NCBI GenBank assembly: GCA_018402565.1 | Contig: JAGYIQ010000007.1 | Coordinates: 124,001-188,000 of the forward strand | DNA length: 64,000 nt | Direction of reading: 5' to 3' | Source: Pirellulaceae bacterium | GTDB taxonomy: Bacteria; Planctomycetota; Planctomycetia; Pirellulales; Pirellulaceae | In this document: in pieces, positions 33,953 through 40,764 of the stretch | Layout: each line of letters begins with the position of its first letter | Position numbering within the stretch: position 1 is the first letter of the stretch | The notes under the pieces: generated by a model | What the model saw: only the letters and a program-made list of their open reading frames with translations | Databases searched by the model: none | What the model was told of the DNA's origin: nothing | Made by a program: the position numbers and the translations under genes

Positions 33953-35614
33953 TCAACCACGGGGGGTGGTGATCGCACCCAACGAAGCCGAGGACACCAA
34001 GGCTGCGTACTTGGCCAACACACCCGAGCGATATTTTGGCGCAGGCGGTTGCCACGCAGCCGCGCGGGGTGATACATCGGTCAACACGTTCAGCTGACGC
34101 TGGTCGACATCGATCTCGATCAGGTCACCGTCTTGGATCAAGCCGATCGGGCCACCACGAGCCGCCTCTGGAGACACGTGCCCGATCATCATCCCATGCG
34201 TCGCACCGCTGAAGCGACCGTCGGTCACCAGCACCACCTGGTCACCCAAGCCTGCTCCAATGATGGCGGCGGTCACTCCCAACATCTCTCGCATCCCCGG
34301 TCCGCCGGCTGGCCCCTCGTAGCGGATCACCACCACGCTGCCCGCTCGGATCAGACCCGCTTTGACGGCCGCAAAACAGGCCTCCTCGCCATCGAACACT
34401 TGGGCCGGACCACGAAAATGTTTGATCGGTTGTTTGGGCAATTTCAACACGCAGCCCTCCGGAGCCAAGCTGCCGCGCAGGATCGCCAAGTGACCTTGGG
34501 GCGAGAACGCCTGCTCGGGCGAGCGAATCACCGCTTGACCCGGAGTTTCCCGACAGCGTTCCGCTTCTTCAAACATCGATAAGCCAGACACCGTCGGACA
34601 ATCGTGCAAGCGATCCAAGGCCCGCAGACGCTTGGCGATCAATCGCATGCCGCCGGCCGCATCCATATCGACCGCCGTGAAGCGGCCCGTTGGCTTGAGG
34701 TCCGCCAACACCGGCACCTCGCGACTGAGTCGATCGATGTCGTCGATACTGAACTCGATGTTCGCCTCGGCGGCAATCGCCATCACATGCAATACTGCGT
34801 TGGTCGATCCACCGGTCAGCATCACGGCCCGAACAGCGTTCTCCAAAGATTGACGCGTGATGATCTGTCGAGCCGTACGGCCCGATTCAATCATCCGCAT
34901 CAACATCGGCCCGACTTCGTGCATGGCTTCTCGCCGCTCGGCCGCTGTGGCCGGCAAGCTATTGGACATCGGCGAGATCCCCAACAGTGCCCCAATGGTC
35001 GACATCGTGTTGGCGGTGAACTGACCGCCACAGGCCCCAGCGCCCGGACAAGCGGCACATTCAATCGCTCGCAACTGCTCGGCGTCCATCTTGCCGCTGT
35101 TGTAGGTGCCAACCGCCTCAAACACGTCTTGAATCGTCAGAGCTCGCTCGCCCAACCGACCCGGATGAATCGAGCCGCCATAGATCATCACCGAGGGCAA
35201 ATCCAACCGCGCCAAGGCCTGAATCGTGCCCGCCACCGTCTTGTCACAACCCGAGATCGCGATCACCGCGTCGAACTGATGTCCATTCACCACCAACTCG
35301 ATGGAATCACAAATCGCCTCGCGACTGACCAACGAATGCCGCATGCCCTCGGTCCCCATCGAAATGCCGTCCGATACGACGATCGTATTGAACTCCAATG
35401 GCACCGCTCCCGCCGCACGCAGGCTCTCCTTCAACCACTCGGCCTGCTGCCGCAAGTGCATGTTGCAGGGGCCGATCTCGGTCCAGGTATTGGCGATCGC
35501 CACCAAGGGCTTGTCAAAGTCGGCATCCCCCATCCCAGCCGCTCGCAACATCGCGCGAGCCGCCGCCCGATCGGGCCCAGCAGTAATGGTCTGGCTTCTA
35601 CGTGGCAACGTCAT
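33953..35614 (-). CDS. ilvD: Dihydroxy-acid dehydratase
   Basis: A 553-residue iron-sulfur enzyme that dehydrates dihydroxy-isovalerate and its homologue, the third step of the branched-chain pathway. Typical motifs are ISGCDKTVAGTIQALARLD, the Cys cluster CAACPGAGACGGQFTANTM, and near the end TDGRFSGATHGMMIGHVSPEA. It starts MTLPRRSQTITAGPDRAAAR at an ATG at 35614. It is the first structural gene of the operon; the attenuator terminator lies 63 bases upstream of the start. The gap to ilvC is 118 bases. Confidence 0.95.
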   Translation of the reverse strand: MTLPRRSQTITAGPDRAAARAMLRAAGMGDADFDKPLVAIANTWTEIGPCNMHLRQQAEWLKESLRAAGAVPLEFNTIVVSDGISMGTEGMRHSLVSREAICDSIELVVNGHQFDAVIAISGCDKTVAGTIQALARLDLPSVMIYGGSIHPGRLGERALTIQDVFEAVGTYNSGKMDAEQLRAIECAACPGAGACGGQFTANTMSTIGALLGISPMSNSLPATAAERREAMHEVGPMLMRMIESGRTARQIITRQSLENAVRAVMLTGGSTNAVLHVMAIAAEANIEFSIDDIDRLSREVPVLADLKPTGRFTAVDMDAAGGMRLIAKRLRALDRLHDCPTVSGLSMFEEAERCRETPGQAVIRSPEQAFSPQGHLAILRGSLAPEGCVLKLPKQPIKHFRGPAQVFDGEEACFAAVKAGLIRAGSVVVIRYEGPAGGPGMREMLGVTAAIIGAGLGDQVVLVTDGRFSGATHGMMIGHVSPEAARGGPIGLIQDGDLIEIDVDQRQLNVLTDVSPRAAAWQPPAPKYRSGVLAKYAALVSSASLGAITTPRG

Positions 35615-35676
35615 GTTCCGTCAGCTTCCTGATTGTCTTGTTCGAAAGAATCGATTTTCTGGGTTTCAGCCGAAGC

Positions 35677-35713
35677 AAAAAAAAACCCGCATCGTGGCTG
35701 GCGATGCGGGTTT
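35677..35713 (-). terminator. Rho-independent terminator (attenuator) upstream of ilvD
   Basis: On the minus strand a perfect 12-bp stem (AAACCCGCATCG, arm 35702-35713; CGATGCGGGTTT, arm 35683-35694) encloses a 7-base loop and runs into nine T residues (35677-35685). This is a textbook intrinsic terminator. It ends transcription before ilvD begins (ATG at 35614), so it makes sense only as a conditional, attenuation-type terminator for the ilv operon. Confidence 0.88.
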
Positions 35714-35752
35714 CTGAACTTTTCTGAGTTTCGTTCAGTAACTCGCATCGCC
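35700..35752 (-). promoter_or_regulatory. Predicted antiterminator pairing for ilv attenuation
   Basis: In the minus-strand RNA, GGCGATGCG (35752-35744, the codons Gly-Asp-Ala just before the leader stop) is the perfect 9-base complement of CGCATCGCC (35708-35700), which forms most of the upstream arm and loop of the terminator. The two pairings exclude each other. A ribosome at the leader stop codon would cover the first segment and let the terminator form; a ribosome stalled earlier in the Leu/Val/Ile run would leave it free to pair, allowing read-through into ilvD. Confidence 0.75.
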
Positions 35753-35986
35753 GGTCAACAAGACCAGCAAAATCAATACGCACAACAACAAGCCCACCAA
35801 CAACAAACCGCGCAAGGCCAAACCACGCAGCAACACAGAATCAACACACAACACGTCGAAACACAACACGTCACCGACGAAGCAGCCGACAACCGGGGCA
35901 TTCCCCAGTTCAGCTCGCCCAAACGCCAATCCGTTCGGTGCCACCGCGTTCGGTATCGCCAGTTGGTTCAATGTCAGGGTGGGCAT
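35735..35986 (-). CDS. Putative ilv operon leader peptide, Leu/Val/Ile-rich
   Basis: The reading frame ending in TGA at 35735-35737 has a C-terminal core of 17 residues (codons 35806-35756) in which 15 are Leu, Val or Ile: LLLVGLLLCVLILLVLL. Then come TGDASY and the stop, and 21 bases later the terminator stem begins. This is the layout of leader peptides that sense charged branched-chain tRNAs. The start is uncertain: the nearest in-frame ATG is at 35986 (83 codons, long for a leader), ATGs also occur further upstream, and GTG or TTG codons nearer the core (35850-35880) could start a shorter peptide. No good ribosome-binding site is visible. The end, not the start, is the supported part. Confidence 0.6.
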   Translation of the reverse strand: MPTLTLNQLAIPNAVAPNGLAFGRAELGNAPVVGCFVGDVLCFDVLCVDSVLLRGLALRGLLLVGLLLCVLILLVLLTGDASY

Positions 35987-36046
35987 GATTCGAGTGGGCA
36001 TGATTCGAGTGGGCACAACTCTAGTGGGCACAATTTTCTGTGGGCG
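35975..36046. repeat. 15-bp tandem repeat array in ilv leader region
   Basis: Four head-to-tail units of about 15 bp: GTGGGCATGATTCGA twice, then GTGGGCACAACTCTA and GTGGGCACAATTTTCT, ending in GTGGGCGGG. The array lies between the CitG-like gene and the leader peptide and would be in the 5' part of any ilv leader starting upstream of it. Units resemble those at 20464 and 44465 (GGGC followed by an A-rich core). Confidence 0.75.
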
Positions 36047-36340
36047 GGCTGCTCGCGTTGATCGCTCTGAATCGAGGTTGGCGATGGCTTGCGACTTCTG
36101 TCGGCCGTGTCGCACTTCCATCCGTTGGATCGCGACTCCCGAAACTCGGGATGCGCGACTGATTCTAGTTGGTGCTGCAACCCGGTCAACACGACTTTTG
36201 AGACCAGCGGCGACGCGTGACCGTCGATTCTCAGCACTCCGCGCACGGTGTGGCTAGGCCGCTACCCTCCAGTCTGCTTTAATGTCAGTTAACCTGCCCT
36301 TAGGTTTATGGCGTGCCGTAGAAAAATGTGCTCAATTTTC
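36047..36340. other. Intergenic region upstream of the ilv leader
   Basis: About 290 bases between the CitG-like gene and the repeat array. Short frames on the plus strand (36000-36260) lack coding signs. The promoter of the ilv operon may lie here or closer to 35990, but I cannot pick hexamers with confidence. Confidence 0.35.
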
Positions 36341-37519
36341 TCACCACCGCACGGGCAATGCCAGCATTCCAGCCATCAGGGCGACAAACAGGCCCGCCGC
36401 AATCAGGTCCGCCGTTGTGCCTGGATTCAAGCGATGGCTGTCCCCCCGCAAGGCAAAGTCCAGGTCCCCCAACGCCATCTCGCAGTCTGCCTCACGCGGT
36501 TCGAACCGCGTAAAATCCGGATTATCTGGGAAGTACTCGTCCGCCAAACGCTGGGCCCAAGTGGCAACCTCACCGGCTTTGGCCCACCCCGCCTTCCTCG
36601 CGATCAGCGTGTCTGGCTGCCTCGCCAAACAACGCACAAACGTCGCGATCGTGGCCCATTGCAGACCATAGCCAGCCGCATAAAACGCCGCCAAGTCGGG
36701 CACCACGCGGTTGAAGGTCAGCGCAAAACCTCGGCCGTACTCGGCGGCGATCGTGTCCCGCTCGGCCGCCAACTGCATCACGTGAGCCACCGTGTCGGTG
36801 GGCCCCAAAGACGACAGGGTATGGACGTCCGCCTGGTCCACTTGCCCCATCCCCCCAGGACTGGCCAAGGCGATCGCCCGGTACAGCCAACGCGTCTGAT
36901 CGACCGATGCCCGCTCGACCAACTGGCCGGCGGCGTTCGACCAAGCCACGAGCCGCTGGCTGACCGTCCCCCCAGCACCCGCGGGCGTGCCATCCAACCG
37001 AGCGTAAGATTCTGCCAAGGGGCCCAATAAGAGACAGATACCCAAATTGGTATTGGTCGACGTCACTTGACGCGTCGCGCGGACGGCGTCGAACACAAAT
37101 TCGCCAAACATCGCTGGCGCTGGTTCAGCCGCCGACCCATTCCCGCTCAGGCTCACAACCGGCTCGGCCCACCGCGGCAGCCACTGTTGGGCGACTCCGG
37201 CAACAACCACAGCGCTGGACAAGAAGTCGACCAAGCCCATGTCAGCAAAATCCGCCAACCGATGGACATTGCCCGGCTTGGCCGCCAACGCTTCCCATTG
37301 GCAAGCCAGCCCGATGGCCATCGGCAAAGCTGCCGGCTGTAGAAATTCGCCGGCCACCGAGGGAAGAGACCCGGAGGGAACAGGGGGGGCGGTAGGCCGG
37401 CAGTTGTCTTGAGGGTCCGCCGGCAGTGACATCGCCGCGTCCCGCGGACCGTTTACCGGCTCAGCGACGCGGGAATGGGGATTGTTGGTTGGTTTGGATT
37501 TGATTTTGTCGTCGCTCAT
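36341..37519 (-). CDS. CitG-like protein (triphosphoribosyl-dephospho-CoA synthase family; methanopterin ORF7-like)
   Basis: A 392-residue protein whose residues about 65-390 match the CitG/MdcB family: AAKPGNVHRLADFADMGLVD, SSAVVVAGVAQQWL, and TNTNLGICLLLGPLAESYA. No citrate-lyase or malonate-decarboxylase gene accompanies it. In planctomycetes and methylotrophs, a member of this family (often called ORF7) goes with tetrahydromethanopterin genes, so that is the likely context; the reaction there is not established. The first about 60 residues are low-complexity. Its ATG at 37519 lies 59 bases inside the end of the upstream Skp-like gene; a second ATG at 37432 would avoid the overlap. Confidence 0.82.
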   Translation of the reverse strand: MSDDKIKSKPTNNPHSRVAEPVNGPRDAAMSLPADPQDNCRPTAPPVPSGSLPSVAGEFLQPAALPMAIGLACQWEALAAKPGNVHRLADFADMGLVDFLSSAVVVAGVAQQWLPRWAEPVVSLSGNGSAAEPAPAMFGEFVFDAVRATRQVTSTNTNLGICLLLGPLAESYARLDGTPAGAGGTVSQRLVAWSNAAGQLVERASVDQTRWLYRAIALASPGGMGQVDQADVHTLSSLGPTDTVAHVMQLAAERDTIAAEYGRGFALTFNRVVPDLAAFYAAGYGLQWATIATFVRCLARQPDTLIARKAGWAKAGEVATWAQRLADEYFPDNPDFTRFEPREADCEMALGDLDFALRGDSHRLNPGTTADLIAAGLFVALMAGMLALPVRW

Positions 37520-38351
37520 CCCAAACCTGCTTGACCAATCGAGTGATATCGTTCGTCTGGGTGAAGGACAGGACCTGGTCCGCCGTCAACACCACATCGA
37601 AGTTGTATTCGGTCGCCATTTGATCGGCAAGGCTCCGCAATTCTCGCTCGGCCAACTCGCGGTACTGGGCCACTCGTTCGCGGATCTGCACAATTGCCAA
37701 CTCCTTTTTCTGCTCGAACAGCTTCTGCAAGATCAAGATTTGCACGTCGTCGAACTGGCTAGCCCGATCATAGATCGAGGCTTGTTCGGCTCGTAGTTCG
37801 TTCTCCGAGGTCAGGGTCAGGTTGGCGGCGTAGTTGGCCAATTCGTTGGCCAGGATCCGCTGCACATCGCAGACGGCAATTCGCGGACCGCGGACCGAGC
37901 CACTCGTGGGAGCCCCGCGCTGCTGGGACGTAGGCCCCGAAGACCGCGTTTCCTGAAAGCTGGTGGGCATGTGACGCCCCCGTTGGTCAATCGTCGGAAT
38001 CGGAGTGATCCCCCCCAGGCTCTCCGTGCCGAGGGGCAGTTCCGTCGTCCGCACACGTGGGGATTCCGCTTGGCCGTCCACGGCCGCTCGTGACTGTGCG
38101 ACTGGCGCCCCCGTGGCTGCTGCCAAAGGTAGGATTTTGGCCGGTTCTTGAGCAGTCTGCTGCGGAGCGGCACCCGTGAAACGCAACGATCCGTTGATCA
38201 CCGAGTACCCCACCAAGATAGCAAAGACGCAGGTGGCGACCAGAATCAGATTGCGTACACCCGACTCTTTACGATAACTCTCCCGCAACGAGACCAGCGG
38301 TTTCCAATTTTTGATTTCTTCGTAACGAAAGTCACGGACGCGATTCAACAT
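37461..38351 (-). CDS. Membrane-anchored Skp/OmpH-like protein
   Basis: A 296-residue protein with a short cytoplasmic start, a membrane helix at about 33-52 (RNLILVATCVFAILVGYSVI) and a linker rich in Pro, Gln and Ser. Its C-terminal part (about 158-285) begins IAVCDVQRILANELANYA and continues as a long charged coiled coil (LQKLFEQKKELAIVQIRERV), ending with a strand-like DVVLTADQVLSFTQ segment. This order (strand, long helical arms, strands) resembles OmpH/Skp periplasmic chaperones, but anchored to the membrane. The assignment is tentative. The gene overlaps the CitG-like gene. Confidence 0.65.
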   Translation of the reverse strand: MLNRVRDFRYEEIKNWKPLVSLRESYRKESGVRNLILVATCVFAILVGYSVINGSLRFTGAAPQQTAQEPAKILPLAAATGAPVAQSRAAVDGQAESPRVRTTELPLGTESLGGITPIPTIDQRGRHMPTSFQETRSSGPTSQQRGAPTSGSVRGPRIAVCDVQRILANELANYAANLTLTSENELRAEQASIYDRASQFDDVQILILQKLFEQKKELAIVQIRERVAQYRELAERELRSLADQMATEYNFDVVLTADQVLSFTQTNDITRLVKQVWDERRQNQIQTNQQSPFPRR

Positions 38352-38457
38352 GAGCCGATTCCTTGGCAGTCAACAGCCGAGGCTCCTCCTCGACTCCGGC
38401 CCCACTATAGGTCAATCGTTTTTTTTGTCCTAGACCAAAAACATGCCTCCAGCCGGA

Positions 38458-38811
38458 AAATCAAAGGGGTCAGGCCTCTTTGAAATCAAAGGGGTCAGGC
38501 CTCTTTGATGGGGGGTTGGGGGATGCGAATCGGTTGGCAGCCATGGGGTCCGTTAGGCGAGTGTTGACTCGCTGCGCCTATCGAGGACGTCTGGGGGCGG
38601 CCATGGCGTAAGCAGCGGTTCAGGTTGGTGTCGCCAAAGCCAAAGAGAACCCCACTGCTTTCCACCACAGGACGCAGCCCCAGGTGACAGTCTGTGGGCA
38701 TCCATTGAAACGAAAATAGCTCGAGGTGATAGCATGGCAGTCGCTCCGAGAGGATTCGTTCAAATCCTTCGAAGGACGCATCTTTGTGACCCCTTTGATT
38801 TCTTGGCACTA
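38458..38811. mobile_element. Remnant RAYT-type element with 15-bp inverted ends
   Basis: The region is bounded by AAATCAAAGGGGTCA (38458-38472) and its exact inverse (38788-38802). At the left, a 25-bp unit (TCAAAGGGGTCAGGCCTCTT plus five more bases) is repeated head to tail (38461-38485 and 38486-38510). Between the ends lies a decayed transposase frame (see 38495). The AAAGGGGTCA core is shared with the elements at 8154 and 28749. At the right border the string CTAGTGCC carries the stop codon of the MazG-like gene. Confidence 0.7.
38495..38809 (-). pseudogene. Decayed REP-associated tyrosine (Y1) transposase fragment
   Basis: The minus-strand frame reads FEGFERILSERL and LELFSFQWMPTDCHLGLRP, then DTNLNRCLRH. 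This lines up with the core of RAYT/IS200-like transposases, whose usual form is AYCLMPNHWHLVLRP followed by DLSRFMRWL. Here the first His of the His-hydrophobic-His metal site is lost (TDCH in place of NHWH). The first part of the protein and the catalytic Tyr region are missing, and the C-terminus is out of register. It is therefore a dead fragment of about 100 codons. Family identity is from memory of the motif. Confidence 0.68.
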
Positions 38812-39228
38812 GAACTTTTTGCCGTGAGTCTGGCGACGGTGTTCGAGCGAGTGATCGGCCCGTTGGCGATTGTATGCCATCTTCTCATGAAAGGCTCCGT
38901 GCAAATCGAGTCCGAAGCCACCGGCGTAGTCCAGGATCCGGATCAGAGCGTCGGCCAGTTCCACTTCTTCGGCCGATCGATGGGGCAATTTGGCATCGGG
39001 GCTGTTGCGACGAATCCCCTCCAGACACTCGCTGATTTCACTGTGGATCAAGCAGAGCAATTCGGCCTTGTTCCGCACGATGGGCTGGCCCGTCTCCAGA
39101 TCTTGCCACCACTGCCGATTGGCATGGTGCACCCAAGCCGCCAAATCATTCAGATCCCCCGCCGGAACCTCGGGCGGCGTCTGCGAGGCTGCTGTTAACG
39201 CTGGGGTTGTTTCCGATTCAGAACCCAA
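38809..39228 (-). CDS. MazG-like nucleotide pyrophosphohydrolase
   Basis: A 139-residue all-alpha NTP pyrophosphohydrolase-like protein. After a linker of about 30 residues come a helix with AELLCLIHSEISECLEGIR (the EExxE-type metal site), then SAEEVELADALIRILDYAGG (second acidic motif, ExxD) and HEKMAYNRQRADH, the usual end of MazG-related folds. Such enzymes clear non-canonical or excess NTPs. The stop TAG is provided by the border of the transposon remnant, so the last residues (THGKKF) may have changed through insertion. Confidence 0.8.
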   Translation of the reverse strand: MGSESETTPALTAASQTPPEVPAGDLNDLAAWVHHANRQWWQDLETGQPIVRNKAELLCLIHSEISECLEGIRRNSPDAKLPHRSAEEVELADALIRILDYAGGFGLDLHGAFHEKMAYNRQRADHSLEHRRQTHGKKF

Positions 39229-39242
39229 CCGACTAATCCTCG

Positions 39243-39284
39243 ATCTCAGGCCATTTATCTCAGGCCGTATACATCAGGCCATTT
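39243..39284. repeat. 14-bp tandem repeat beside tRNA-Pro
   Basis: Three head-to-tail 14-bp units (ATCTCAGGCCATTT, ATCTCAGGCCGTAT, ACATCAGGCCATTT) lie 8 bases from the 3' end of the tRNA gene. They are too short and diverged for a CRISPR array or phage attachment site; a slippage origin is likely. Confidence 0.65.
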
Positions 39285-39291
39285 ACAGAAG

Positions 39292-39366
<75 letters not shown>

Positions 39367-39567
39367 ATTGGCGTCTACGGCTTACTCTCAGAGAAAGCCC
39401 AATTCATCGTTAGTCTGCGGCAGTCGGTTTCCAGCGGCCAGTTTCCAGCCACTTCACTGCCAACTAGCGGTCAGGTGACTGGCACCTCGCCGGTCAACTC
39501 AATGAGTTGGACACGACGGTCGGGAAAAAGTTCGCAGACCACGGTTCACCGATCCGTGGGGAGCAGA

Positions 39568-40743
39568 CTACCGGACCAAGGTGGATTGGTCAAGATGAGT
39601 CGGCGAAATAGTCGGCCGCCGAGCGAGTAGGCGGTCGTAAACGGCGGCCGTTCCGCGGCACATGCTGAGGTCGCTGAACGACTCCCGTTGCCGCTGCTGA
39701 GCGGATCGGCCCAATTGCCCCAGGTCGACGCCGGGCTGCAGCAGTTCGCGGAGGCCAGCGGCCAGGGCCTTTGGGCACCCGGGCGCGACAATCTTGCCGT
39801 CGACTCCGTCCCGCAGGGCTTGATCGACGCCTTCGACGCGCGTCGCCAACACCGGACGACCCACGGCCATGGCTTCCAAGACCACCATTGGCAGGCCTTC
39901 ACCGAACAGGCTCGGTAGCACAAACACATCCATGGCGGGAAAGTATTCGTTGACTTGCCGAGTGAACCCCGTCCAATGGACCCGATCGGCGATCTGCAAG
40001 TCGGCCGCCCGCTGCCGCAGGGCTCGTTCGTAGTCCTCGGTTTCAAATCCACCCACCGCCAGCACGCCCACGTCCAGCCCCTCGGCCACCAACACAGCCA
40101 ACGCCTCCAGGAGCATCTCCGTGCCTTTTCGCGGCCGAAAGAGGGCCATCGTGCCCACCGTCCAACGCCAGGGAGACACGAATCCTCCGCCAGACTCGCG
40201 GGCGGGGATATCCTCATCCGCCACAATCGGCACGCCATTGGGCACCACGACCACTCGGTTCGCCCCGTAACCCAAGTCTTGCATGTAGTGAGCGATGTGG
40301 TCCGACACTGCGATCATCTGCGTGACGCGGCGCAAGGACCAGCGTTCGATCCAGAGATTCAGCTGATTTTGCAGCCAGCGCGTTGAATCTTTGCCGACGG
40401 GGCTATGGACGTGGTAGACCAGGGGCAGACCCGTTCGCCGGGCTACCCCAGCCGCCACCATCAAGCTCCTCGGGGTGTGGGCGTGCAGCAGTTGGTAGCC
40501 GGCCTGTTTCACCGCTGCGGACAGACGATTCACCACGGAGAAATCCACTCGTCCGCGCATGGGAAACTCATGCAGCGGCACCCGGGAGCGACGGTTGGCA
40601 GCGAACTTGCCTGCTTTGAGCGTGGCAAACTCCACCTCGTAGCCGCAGGTCGGCAAGGAGAGAGCCAACAGATCCTGTACACGTTCGGCCCCAGAATAAT
40701 GTTGGCCGTTAATGATGTGTAGGCATTTGACGAACGACGACAT
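39568..40743 (-). CDS. GT4 family glycosyltransferase
   Basis: A 391-residue GT-B retaining glycosyltransferase, probably transferring sugar from a nucleotide donor in glycan or lipid-glycan synthesis. The N-terminal acceptor half has NGQHYSGAERVQDLLALSL and HAHTPRSLMVAAGVARR. The donor half has VPNGVP, VGTMALFRPRKGTEMLLEAL, FTRQVNEYFPAMDVFVLPSL and the EX7E region FGEGLPMVVLEAMAVGRPVL. The start at 40743 is 21 bases after the TRAP permease stop, so it is likely cotranscribed with that transporter though functionally unrelated. Confidence 0.9.
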   Translation of the reverse strand: MSSFVKCLHIINGQHYSGAERVQDLLALSLPTCGYEVEFATLKAGKFAANRRSRVPLHEFPMRGRVDFSVVNRLSAAVKQAGYQLLHAHTPRSLMVAAGVARRTGLPLVYHVHSPVGKDSTRWLQNQLNLWIERWSLRRVTQMIAVSDHIAHYMQDLGYGANRVVVVPNGVPIVADEDIPARESGGGFVSPWRWTVGTMALFRPRKGTEMLLEALAVLVAEGLDVGVLAVGGFETEDYERALRQRAADLQIADRVHWTGFTRQVNEYFPAMDVFVLPSLFGEGLPMVVLEAMAVGRPVLATRVEGVDQALRDGVDGKIVAPGCPKALAAGLRELLQPGVDLGQLGRSAQQRQRESFSDLSMCRGTAAVYDRLLARRPTISPTHLDQSTLVR

Positions 40744-40764
40744 GGGCGAACATACTCCTCGGAG

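Noticed and set aside
36000..36260. Plus-strand frame opposite the ilv leader
   Set aside because: Its N-terminal repeats merely reflect the 15-bp array, and there is no start signal or recognisable domain.
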